From Dechloromonas sp. UBA6271 (GTDB taxonomy: Bacteria; Pseudomonadota; Gammaproteobacteria; Burkholderiales; Rhodocyclaceae): a DNA stretch of 64,000 nucleotides. Below the pieces are notes generated by a model. It had not been told where the DNA came from. It saw only the letters and a program-made list of their open reading frames with translations, and made no database searches. How positions within the stretch are numbered: the stretch's first letter is position 1; every line of letters begins with the position of its first letter. Below, piece after piece: positions 29,290-38,011 of this stretch. Where the stretch lies: contig DJUX01000060.1 of NCBI GenBank assembly GCA_002440665.1, forward strand, positions 9,742-73,741. Reading direction: 5' to 3'. A program made the position numbers and the translations under genes.

Positions 29290-31515
29290 TTATTTCGGGT
29301 CGACCGCAGCAAACAGTTTTTCGACTTGTGCCAGACGTTGCGCACGTTCGCCACTTGCCTTGCCGGTGGCCCGGACGGTACGCTGGATCGCTTCAAGGGT
29401 CTTCGTGCGGACGGCAGGATCAGCCGGCAACATGGCCGGGATGGCAGCAAGCGCCGCCTCCTGGTCGAGCAGCAGCCCGAAGAACTGCTCGCGCAGCATT
29501 TGTTTGAACTCCTGCAGTGTCATGCCTTCGTTTTCGGCACGAATTTTCCGCAGTTCGTTGAATGCGCGCTCGTCCACCCCTTCCCCGGCCATGCCGATGT
29601 AGACCAGGCTGCGGACTGCCGCTTCGCGCAAGCCGCCTTCGGCGACACGGGACTTCAGTTCGCCGATGCGCTGTTCGATGAAGGCGAGACGCTTCGGGTC
29701 AGCACCCGGTCGCCGGCGCGGGCTTTCGTCCGCCGCTGGCAGTCCGACCATGGCCTGCAGCAGCGGGGAGCCGTAGGTGGCCAGGAAAATCTGCTCCATG
29801 CTCTTGTCGCGCATATCGCGATAGCCGTCGAGGGCAGCGACAATCCCTTCCGAGACTTTTGTCTGCCACGCCACGAGAGGGTTGTCGGGCGCCACCGGCG
29901 AGCGATGCTGGCGAACCTGTTCGGCCATCTGGGCGACTTGCCGCATCAGCGGGTTGTTCGCTGCAAAGGGATCAGAATCGGGCAGGGCCGGCATGATTTT
30001 TTTCATCCACTCGGTTGCCGGATTGTTCAGGGCAGCGCGAACCAGGGGCTGGAAAAAGCCGTGGTAAAGGCCGAGATTGATCTCCGATACCCGCTGTACC
30101 GTGGCAAAGAGGCGTTCATTTTCGATGCTGGGCTGGACGATGGTGCGGATGTCGTCCATGGTGCGCAGTTCGAAGCGCACGACCCAGTCGCCGCCGACCA
30201 GGTCCGAATTGACCAAGACGTTGGCTTTTGGGGTCATCACGGCCTCGTAGAGGCCGGGCGGCAAGACGTCGATCAGGTCGATGTTGGACGTGAATTCCTG
30301 ATGCTCTTTCTTGGCGACGCCACCCGAGACGAAGATGCCGAGATGGCCAACGCTTTCGTGGATGGCATAGATGATGGTCTGGCCGCAGGCGCGGATATCG
30401 TCATCGGTGGCGTAAAGGTCGGCGATCCAGCCCAGAGCCTGTTGCGGCGGGGTGATGTTGTCACCCTTGGAGCAGAAGCAGATGATCGGCGAGCGGATAT
30501 TGCGCAGATCGATGCGCTCGCCCTCGCTGGTGACGATTTCGGCGGTGGCCAGCTTGTTGCCGACGAAGAGCTGATCGACGATCCACTGTATTTCCTCGGC
30601 GTTGAGATTGACGTGGCCACCCCACCATTTTTCGAACTCCAGGAAGCGTTTGGCACCTTTATCGACGTTCGCCCAGATGTCGTAACTCTTGCTCCAGTGG
30701 GTGTTGGCGGGATTAAGGTTCTCGAAATTCTTGACCAGGTGGGCGCCGTCGAACTTGCCGTGACCGAGGTCGCTGGTCAGTGCGGTGAGCCAGCTGCCGC
30801 CCGCCAGACCGCCGGTGTAGCGCATCGGGTTTTCGCCTTTTACCCCGGCCCAGTAAGACAGCGGCGAGCCGGCAACGATGATCGGGCCGAACAGTTCCGG
30901 CCGCGTCGCGGCCAGCATCATCACCGCCCAGCCGGCCTGGCAATTGCCGATGACGCAAGGCTTGCCTTCCGCTTCCGGGTGCAGCGCGATGACCTTCTCA
31001 AGGAACACGGCCTCGGCATGCATGATGTCTTCGATGGTCTGGCCCGGCATGGGTTCGGGGGTGAAACCGACGAAGTAGCAGGGATGCCCGGCGCCCATGG
31101 CCATGCCGATTTCACTGTCTGCCTTGAAGCCGCCGATGCCCGGGCCGTGCCCGGCCCGTGGATCGACCACCACGAAGGGGCGTTTCTGCGGATCGATCGT
31201 CACGTCCTTGGTCGGCTTGATGCGCACCAGCAGGTAATTTGCCGGCCGTTTGAAAGTACGGGCGTCGAGGACCAGTTCGGCGTCAAACTTCAATACATTG
31301 GGCACCGCCTCTGCCTTCTGTTTCTCGTGCAGCTCGCTACGCTGGCGCATCAGATCCCAATAAAGAATGGTGCGCTGCATGGCATCCAGCATGTACTCGC
31401 CGGAGGGCCCCCAGGCTTGCAGCGCCGAATTGATGCCGCTGATCATGCTATCTGGCAGGCTTCCAGCGGGGGCGGCGCCAGAGGCATTCTCGGGCTTGCT
31501 GACTTTTCTGCTCAT
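29290..31515 (-). CDS. DUF3141 family, PHA-synthase-like alpha/beta hydrolase (paralog 2)
   Basis: The 741-residue protein is a paralog of the product of 16889-19333. It keeps the PhaC-like box GNCQAGW (Cys192), SKGDNITPPQQ and SVGHLGIFVSG with the candidate Asp and His, and the shared block FVVVDPRAGHGPGIGGFKADSE. It lacks the Ala-Lys-Pro tail of paralog 1. The ATG at 31515 has AAGGAAGA upstream. It lies alone between the MscS gene and the SulP operon. The two copies may act on different acyl substrates or cell locations; this is inference. Confidence 0.8.
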   Translation of the reverse strand: MSRKVSKPENASGAAPAGSLPDSMISGINSALQAWGPSGEYMLDAMQRTILYWDLMRQRSELHEKQKAEAVPNVLKFDAELVLDARTFKRPANYLLVRIKPTKDVTIDPQKRPFVVVDPRAGHGPGIGGFKADSEIGMAMGAGHPCYFVGFTPEPMPGQTIEDIMHAEAVFLEKVIALHPEAEGKPCVIGNCQAGWAVMMLAATRPELFGPIIVAGSPLSYWAGVKGENPMRYTGGLAGGSWLTALTSDLGHGKFDGAHLVKNFENLNPANTHWSKSYDIWANVDKGAKRFLEFEKWWGGHVNLNAEEIQWIVDQLFVGNKLATAEIVTSEGERIDLRNIRSPIICFCSKGDNITPPQQALGWIADLYATDDDIRACGQTIIYAIHESVGHLGIFVSGGVAKKEHQEFTSNIDLIDVLPPGLYEAVMTPKANVLVNSDLVGGDWVVRFELRTMDDIRTIVQPSIENERLFATVQRVSEINLGLYHGFFQPLVRAALNNPATEWMKKIMPALPDSDPFAANNPLMRQVAQMAEQVRQHRSPVAPDNPLVAWQTKVSEGIVAALDGYRDMRDKSMEQIFLATYGSPLLQAMVGLPAADESPRRRPGADPKRLAFIEQRIGELKSRVAEGGLREAAVRSLVYIGMAGEGVDERAFNELRKIRAENEGMTLQEFKQMLREQFFGLLLDQEAALAAIPAMLPADPAVRTKTLEAIQRTVRATGKASGERAQRLAQVEKLFAAVDPK

Positions 31516-31593
31516 TTTGATCTTCCTTGTGTTAAAGCTTTTTTGAAGGGGCGTTTCACGAGTGGGTCACGGCCCGCGACTAATTCTGTAAGC

Positions 31594-33234
31594 TCAGGTT
31601 GCTTTTGTCGCCAGATAGCGGTCGATGGCGAGATGGGCATTGAACACCATCCGCTCGCGGCCCAGGCGCTCAGCCAGGCCGGCATGCTCGACCACCTTCA
31701 TCACGCCCGGATTCAAGCCAGCCAGCCAGATGACTGGGCCGCTATCGGCCATGCGCGCCTCTCCTTCGACCAGCATCTGCAGCGCGGAATACTCGATATC
31801 CGGCACTCGGCTCAGATCCAGCACGAGAACCCGGGGTTGATGCTTCAACATGAGTGCCTTGATCTGGTCGGCAACCGCCTGGGCGTTGACGAAGAACAGG
31901 CGTCCCTCGGGGCGCAGGATCAACAGTCCCTCGAAGGTTTCGTCATCCGGATGTTCATTCGAGATTGGGCGCAATACATCGGTACCGCGCTTGCGCCCGA
32001 TGACATGGACTTGTGGGTTGGCCGTCTGGCTGGTCAAGCCGATCAGGGAGAGGATGATGGCGACGACGATGCCTTGGAGGGTGCCGAAGATGATCACCCC
32101 GAGAAAGGCAGCCACCGCCCAGCGAAACTCCATCGTGCGCACCTTGTGGATTGCTCTGAATTCGGCGGGCTGGATCAGCCCGACTGAATATACGATGACT
32201 ACGGCAGCCAGCGTGGCGTAGGGCAGCATGCCGAGCAGCGGCGCGAGAAAGAGCATGGTAGCGAGCGCTGCGCCGGCGGTAACCAGTGAGGCCTTTTGCG
32301 ATTGACCGCCAACCGACCGCACCACTGCAGTTTGCGACGTGCCGCCCCCCGCCGGCATGGCGCCGAAGAGCGCGCCGCCCAGATTGGCAGCGCCGACGGC
32401 CAGCAGTTCGCGATTGGCGTTGATCGGTGGATCCGAATTTTTGGCGAAGGCACGTCCCGCCGCAATCGATTCGGTAAAGCTCATCAATGCAATGCCCGTT
32501 GCACCCGGAAGCAATTGCTGAATCAGCGCGAGGTCGGGCAGGGTCAGCGATGGGAAGCCCTGGGGGATATGGCCGACTAACGCTACTCCTTGTCCTTCAA
32601 GGCCGAAGAATCAGGCTGCGGCAATGCTGCCACCAACGGCGACCAATGGTGCTGGCGAATGTGGCCACAGGCGTTCCATGCAGATCAGTACCGCAAAGGT
32701 CGCCACGGCTACCACCAACGTCATCAGCGAGGTATCGGGAAGGTGGTGCACAACGCTGAGCACGTCGTAGAGGAAACCCTGCTTCGTGATGTGTATGCCG
32801 AAGAGCTTGGGCACTTGGTCAAGAACAATCACAATGCCGATTCCCGCCTTAAAGCCGGTCAGAACCGGCGCGGAAATGAAGCTGGCAACGAAGCCTAGAC
32901 GCAGCAACCTGGCTACGAGGAGAATCGCGCCGACCAACGTCCCGAGTGTCGCCGTCGCCGTGAGGAGTCGTAGCGAGTCACCGTCTGGAACCGCCAGTCC
33001 GAGCTGTGTGGCGACCAGGATGCCCAGTGTGGCGGTGGAACTGACGCTCAGTACACGTGAGCTACCGAGCAGCGCGTAGATGACCATTGGCACGAAGGCC
33101 GTGTAGAGACCGACCGCCACAGGTAATCCGGCGACCGTCGCATAGGCCATGGCCTTGGGCAAAACGACGGCCGCTGCGGTCAACCCGGCGACTACGTCAA
33201 GTTTGATACTCGGGCTGCCTTCGATAATCGTCAC
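31594..33234 (-). pseudogene. SulP-family anion transporter with an in-frame stop codon
   Basis: A complete SulP gene of 547 codons is read in one frame except for a TGA at 32613-32611. The N-terminal part shows VAGLTAAAVVLPKAMAYATVAGLPVAVGLY; after the stop the same frame continues FFGLEGQGVALVGHIPQG and ends in a STAS domain (LVLDLSRVPDIEYSAL). Both sides are otherwise intact, so this is a single nonsense change, a sequencing error or a read-through case. It starts at GTG 33234, overlapping the stop of the preceding membrane protein gene (GTGA). SulP proteins carry sulfate, bicarbonate or other anions. Confidence 0.85.
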
Positions 33235-33773
33235 CGCTCGCCCCTGACTGACTGTACAGCGCCATTCCGGAAAAAGAGCGCCCAGATCCTTTCCTGCCCG
33301 AACACCCGACCAAGCTCCTTGACACCGAAGAAAGGGATCAAGGCCACGAAGTACACCAGGAGTGCGGCGAGCACTTCGTGGTGCCCCCTGGCAAGGAGGT
33401 CTTCAATCCCGCCGGTGATCCCGCTCCCTCTCCATAGGCCCTTGATTGCATGCTCGACTATGGTGAATACGGCGATAAATAGTGTGAAAACGGCTGCTTT
33501 GTAGAGTGTCGGGTAAATCAGGGGCTTTTCTTCAAGGCCACGCCCGAGATGGAAAATGCTTCCGATCATGATGACTTTCCCGAGGATCAAGGCCTGGATC
33601 ACAGCTACCCAGTAATTCGTGTAGATGATGTCATGGGCGGCAAGCAGGAGCCTCCGGTATTGCGTGAAAACGGCGAAAACGAGGGTCAGGTAAATGACGT
33701 TTACCCCGTAATCGACCATCTCGTGAGAGTTTTTTTCCTTCCAGCTTCTGCTTTTTTGGTCAGCGCCGCCCAT
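33231..33773 (-). CDS. Small integral membrane protein in the SulP operon
   Basis: The 180-residue protein has four predicted membrane helices (NVIYLTLVFAVFTQY, YWVAVIQALILGKVIMIGSIF, LYKAAVFTLFIAVFTIVEHA and VLAALLVYFVALIPFFGV) and is not assigned to a named family. The ATG at 33773 follows GGGAAG and lies 11 nt after the rhodanese-domain stop at 33785. Because of the upstream frameshift its frame appears fused to the flavoprotein, but it is a separate gene. Its stop overlaps the sulP GTG start, so it is translationally coupled to the transporter and may assist it. Confidence 0.75.
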   Translation of the reverse strand: MGGADQKSRSWKEKNSHEMVDYGVNVIYLTLVFAVFTQYRRLLLAAHDIIYTNYWVAVIQALILGKVIMIGSIFHLGRGLEEKPLIYPTLYKAAVFTLFIAVFTIVEHAIKGLWRGSGITGGIEDLLARGHHEVLAALLVYFVALIPFFGVKELGRVFGQERIWALFFRNGAVQSVRGER

Positions 33774-33784
33774 AGACTTCCCGT

Positions 33785-35498
33785 CTAGTTCACCAGGACA
33801 TGAGCGTGATAGCGCGACAGCGTGCCGCCGGCAAGGGTTCTCGCCTGGAATCCGTGTTGCAGGAGCGCGCGGGTCGCATAATACGCACGCTGGCCAGAGC
33901 GGCAGATGACCAGGATTTCCCGGTCGCGAGGTAGTTCGCCGAGCCGCGCCCGCAGTTGGCCGAGCGGGATGTTGGCCGCACCTGGCACGCTCTCCACGGC
34001 GAGTTCGGCCGGTTCGCGCACGTCGAGGAGAAACCCGCTTTCTGCGGAATCCCAGTGACTGATCGGCATGTCGCCACGGACGATGTCGGCGGCGACCATC
34101 CCGGCGAAGTTGACCGGGTTTGGCGCTGCCGAACTGGGGCGCGTAGCAAAGTTCGGCCTCTTCGAGATCGTAGATCGTAGCGCCCAACTGGAGTGCCATG
34201 GCGAGCGCGCTGATCCGCTTGTCCACTCCGTCCTCACCAACCGCCTGCGCACCGAGGAAACGCCCGTCGGATTTGCGGAAGAGAACCTTCATCGCGATCG
34301 GCCGGGCGCCGGGGTAATAGCCGGCATGCGAGTTCGGGTAGAGATAGATCTTCTCGTAATCGCTGTCGCCGAGCCGCTTGAGCGTGTTCTCGCTGGCGCC
34401 GACCCAGGCGGCTGCGGCGCCAAAGAGCCCGATGATCGAGGTGCCCTGGGTGCCACGAAAGCGTGAATTGCGTCCGGCAATCACGTCGGCGGCGATGCGC
34501 CCCTGGCGATTGGCCGGCCCGGCGAGGGCGATGAGACTCCACTCGCCGGTGACGAAATCGCGGACTTCAACAGCGTCGCCGACGGCGAAGATGTCCGGGT
34601 TGCTGGTGCGCATCTGCTCGTCGACGCGGATGCCGCCACGCTGGCCGATCTCGAGGCCAGCCGCCTTGGCTAGCGCCGTATCCGGACGCACGCCGAGCGC
34701 GAGGATAACGATGTCGGCGAGGTGCGTCTTGCCGGATTTGGTCAGCACCTCAAGCGAACCGTTAGCGGCCTGCTGGAATCCCGCTACCCCGTCATTGAGG
34801 GCGAGGCGGATGCCATGCCGTTCTACGTAGTCTTCGACGATGCGCGCCATGTCCACATCGAGCGGCGCCAGGACCTGGTCGAGCATCTCGACGAGGGTGA
34901 CATCAAATCCCCGATGCACCAGATTCTCCGCGGTTTCGAGGCCGATGAAGCCACCGCCGATGACCACTGCGCGGGTCTTGGGCTTGACCGTCTGGAAGCC
35001 CGAGTATTTGTCCATGCCGCTGAGGAACAGGGAGCCGCGCTCTATCCATTCGCGGATCGCCCGCGCATCGGGTACGGTGCGCACCTGGAAGATGCCCGGC
35101 AGATCGATGCCCGGTAAGGGCGGACGAACCGATGGTGCGCCGGGCGACAGCACGAGTGTGTCGTAGGACTCGCTCGTGACTTCGCCGCTTTCCACGTTGC
35201 GCAATTCGACGGTCTTGCTCTCGGGTGAGATGCGGATCGCCTCGCAATTTGTCCTGACATCGACATTGAACTGCAGGCGGAAGGTGTCCGCCGTCGCCAC
35301 CAGAAGGCTGGCTTCCTTCTCGATCACGCCGCCCACATGGTAGGGCAGGCCGCAATTGGCGTAGGAGACGTACGGCCCCTTCTCGACCATGACGATTTCC
35401 GCATTTTCGTCGAGCCGGCGCAGGCGTGCCGCGCACGAGGCGCCACCGGCCACGCCGCCGACAATGATGACTTTCTTTCTAGCGCTCTTGGGTTCCAT
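33785..35498 (-). pseudogene. CoA-disulfide reductase-rhodanese fusion, frameshifted
   Basis: The flavoprotein part (residues 1 to about 460) has IIVGGVAGGASCAARLRR for FAD, the single redox cysteine in SYANCGLPYH (Cys49), the NAD motif AVVIGGGFIGLETAENL and GDAVEV. At about 34115-34121 the frame breaks: after APQFGSAK the original frame goes to junk, while another frame reads on as PVNFAGMVAADIVRGD and a rhodanese domain with active site CRSGQR. Compared with the family pattern SAKDPVN, two bases are missing. Such fusions reduce CoA disulfide or persulfides. The ATG at 35498 has AAGGAAA upstream. Confidence 0.85.
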
Positions 35499-35597
35499 GA
35501 TTTCCTTACCAGTTTCAAGAATTGGTGATCGGGCCAGTCGACCGGGCAGTCGCGCAGCTTTCATTTTTCAATTCAAACATGTTGCCGCTACGCACAC

Positions 35598-35613
35598 TGG
35601 ACATTTTTGGACA
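35598..35613. promoter_or_regulatory. Direct repeat TGGACA, 10-bp phase (candidate AraC-type operator)
   Basis: TGGACA occurs at 35598-35603 and again at 35608-35613, exactly one helical turn apart, in the 135-bp gap between the divergent flavoprotein operon and the AraC-type regulator gene. Direct repeats on one face of the helix are typical AraC-family sites. Confidence 0.45.
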
Positions 35614-35633
35614 ATCTCGCCTACTCTGTTCGC

Positions 35634-36704
35634 ATGCGATCAGAGAAACAGGGCTTGAGCGAATCAGAAGAGTTAACGGTGCGAAAGCCTCGCGAGGATG
35701 CAAGCGTTCGCATCGGCGCCGCGCGGGCGGTTCCGGCCGTACTCCGCAGTCTTGGCGCAAATCCGGCAGAGGTGTTGGCCGAGGTGGGCCTGGTGCCGGA
35801 GCTGTTCGACAACCCCGATAGCCGGATTTCATTCGTACTGCGGAGCCGCCTTTTCAAGCATTGCGTGGACAGAACCGGTTGCCAGCACTTTGGATTCCTG
35901 GTCGGTCAGCAGGCGGGTCTGCATTCGCTGGGGCTGGTGGGCCTGTTGGTGCAGCACTCGCCGGAGGTTGGGAATGCGCTACGCAGCCTTGTGCGCTGCC
36001 TGCATCTTCATGTCCGTGGCGCCGTGACGAACCTCGCGGTGTGCGACCACACGGCGATGCTGAGCTATAGCATCTATGAGGGACAGGTCGAGGCTACCGA
36101 CCAGGTCGGGGATGGTGCGGTCGCGGTCATGTTCAATATTTTGCGCACTCTGTGTGGCCCGGATTGGAAACCCGTCGAAGTCCAGTTTGCCCACCGCAAG
36201 CCGGACGATCTTCGGCCCTTCCAGCAATTCTTCCGGGTGCCGATGCGCTTTGATGCCGAGCAGAACGGGGTCGTGTTCACGGCCGACTGGCTGGATCGTC
36301 CAGTGGCGGGCGCGGATGCCGAATTGCGCAGTCTGCTGCAGCAGCAGATCGACGCACTTGAGGCGGCACATGGTGGTGACTTGCGGGAACAGGTGCGTGC
36401 CGTGCTGCGAACTGCGCTCCTAACCGATCATGCCAGGGCAGACCAGATCGCCGAACTCTTTTCGATGCACACTCGCACCATGAGCCGCCGGCTGAACGAT
36501 TGCGGCACCAGCTTTCAGCGTCTGGTGGACGAGGGGCGCTTCGAGATTGCCCGCCAGTTTCTCGAGAACACGGATGCGGACATCCAGCAAATCGCGGTGA
36601 CGCTCGAATACGCAGACGCAAGCGCCTTCACGCGGGCATTCCGCCGCTGGAGCGGCACCACGCCATCCCGTTGGCGAGCCCAAAAGGGCCGCGCGAACCA
36701 GTAG
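35634..36704 (+). CDS. AraC-family transcriptional regulator (OruR/ArgR-like type)
   Basis: The 356-residue protein has the N-terminal Arabinose_bd-type domain (VPAVLRSLGANPAEVLAEVGL, then FGFLVGQQAGLHSLGLVGLL) and a C-terminal double helix-turn-helix (ADQIAELFSMHTRTMSRRL and IQQIAVTLEYADASAFTRAFRRW). This layout matches regulators of catabolic or efflux genes. It is divergent from the flavoprotein-SulP operon and precedes the RND operon, so either could be its target; the shared promoter region favours the first. ATG at 35634 is chosen; a TTG at 35607 is an alternative but overlaps the repeat. Confidence 0.88.
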   Translation: MRSEKQGLSESEELTVRKPREDASVRIGAARAVPAVLRSLGANPAEVLAEVGLVPELFDNPDSRISFVLRSRLFKHCVDRTGCQHFGFLVGQQAGLHSLGLVGLLVQHSPEVGNALRSLVRCLHLHVRGAVTNLAVCDHTAMLSYSIYEGQVEATDQVGDGAVAVMFNILRTLCGPDWKPVEVQFAHRKPDDLRPFQQFFRVPMRFDAEQNGVVFTADWLDRPVAGADAELRSLLQQQIDALEAAHGGDLREQVRAVLRTALLTDHARADQIAELFSMHTRTMSRRLNDCGTSFQRLVDEGRFEIARQFLENTDADIQQIAVTLEYADASAFTRAFRRWSGTTPSRWRAQKGRANQ

Positions 36705-36847
36705 GTGGATGGAACACACCTCGCGTTTGGAGCAGGCAGGCTTCGAGAGGTGGCAAAGGAATGCACGCTGTCCACATCTGTATAGTTGCCGAATGCCGAA
36801 TACGTTAATATTTCCCCCCTATCGCAATAGCGTCCGCCGAGATCGAC

Positions 36848-38005
36848 ATGAAGCCATCCCTGATTGCCACGACCCTGATTTTCAGCCTTTCTCTGGCGGC
36901 TTGCAGCGACAAGACTCCCCCTCCGCCAGTGTCGCCGACGGTCGAGGTTGTCAGCGTCGCGCAGCGCGACGTGCCGATTTACATGGAATGGATCGGTTCG
37001 CTCGACGGCAACGTCAATGCGGTCATCCGCCCGCAGGTTACCGGTTACCTGATCAAGCAGAACTACCGCGAAGGCGACCTGGTAAAACAGGGACAGCCGC
37101 TGTTCGAGATCGACCCCCGCACTTTCGAGGCTGCCGTCGAGGAAGCCAAGGGTTTGCGTGCCCAGCAGATGGCCCGCTTCGAAACGACCAGAGCCAACCT
37201 CGCCCGCATCAAGCCGCTGGCTGCGGTCAACGCCGTCAGCCAGAAGGATCTCGACGACGCCACCGGTGCCCACCTTTCCGCCAAGGCCCAGCTCGAAGCC
37301 GCCGAGGCCTCGCTCAAGACGGCGAAACTGAACCTTGGATTCACGAAGATCACCTCGCCGGTGACCGGCATTGCCGGCATCGCCAAGGCGCAGATCGGCG
37401 ACTTGCTGAGTCCGAGCATGCCGACGGAGCTGACCACCGTTTCCGTCGTCGACCCGATCAAGGTCTATTTCAATATCAGCGAGCGGGAGTATCTGAAGAT
37501 TGCCAACGCGGCCATCGCCGCCGGCAGCAAGCCGGAGCGGGTTCCGCTGGAGCTGTTCCTGGTAGACGGTTCGCTCTATCCGCACCCTGGCAAGGTGGCA
37601 GTGCTCAACCGGCAGGTCGATACGACCACCGGCACTTTCAAAGTTGCCGCCCTGTTTCCCAATCCCGACAACTTGCTGCGCCCCGGCCAGTACGGCAAGA
37701 TACGGGCGACGATGTCAGTCGAGAAGGGGGCGTTGCTGGTGCCGCAGCGCGCTGTCACCGAAATCCAGGGCAAGTACCTGATGGCGGTCGTCGGCGCCGA
37801 CAACAAGGTCGATATTCGGCCGGTGACGGTCGGCGAACGGATCGGGACGGAGTGGATCATCAGCAAGGGCCTGCAGCCGGGTGAGCAGGTGATCGCCGAG
37901 GGTACGCAGAAGGTGCGTCCGGGTGCAACGGTGAATCCCAAGCCGTTCGCGGCCGGTGCGCCGGCCGAAAAACCCGCCGCGCCCGCACCGGCTGGCAAGG
38001 GGTAA
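36848..38005 (+). CDS. RND efflux periplasmic adaptor (membrane fusion protein)
   Basis: The 385-residue lipoprotein has a lipobox LSLAAC (Cys19), a barrel-sandwich/lipoyl half (VIRPQVTGYLIKQNYREGDLVKQGQPLFEID), a coiled-coil hairpin (residues about 95-150) and the C-terminal beta domain. It joins the inner-membrane pump to the outer-membrane channel. The RND pump gene begins 6 nt after its stop and the channel gene follows. The C-terminal tail is Ala/Pro-rich. It is closest to the AcrA/MexE-type adaptors. Confidence 0.93.
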   Translation: MKPSLIATTLIFSLSLAACSDKTPPPPVSPTVEVVSVAQRDVPIYMEWIGSLDGNVNAVIRPQVTGYLIKQNYREGDLVKQGQPLFEIDPRTFEAAVEEAKGLRAQQMARFETTRANLARIKPLAAVNAVSQKDLDDATGAHLSAKAQLEAAEASLKTAKLNLGFTKITSPVTGIAGIAKAQIGDLLSPSMPTELTTVSVVDPIKVYFNISEREYLKIANAAIAAGSKPERVPLELFLVDGSLYPHPGKVAVLNRQVDTTTGTFKVAALFPNPDNLLRPGQYGKIRATMSVEKGALLVPQRAVTEIQGKYLMAVVGADNKVDIRPVTVGERIGTEWIISKGLQPGEQVIAEGTQKVRPGATVNPKPFAAGAPAEKPAAPAPAGKG

Positions 38006-38011
38006 GCAGCC

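Noticed and set aside
33231..35564. Apparent 777-residue fusion of a CoA-disulfide reductase to a membrane protein
   Set aside because: The stretch between the two parts is low-complexity, Arg-rich junk produced by the frameshift at about 34118. The rhodanese domain is intact in another frame and the membrane protein has its own ATG and ribosome binding site.
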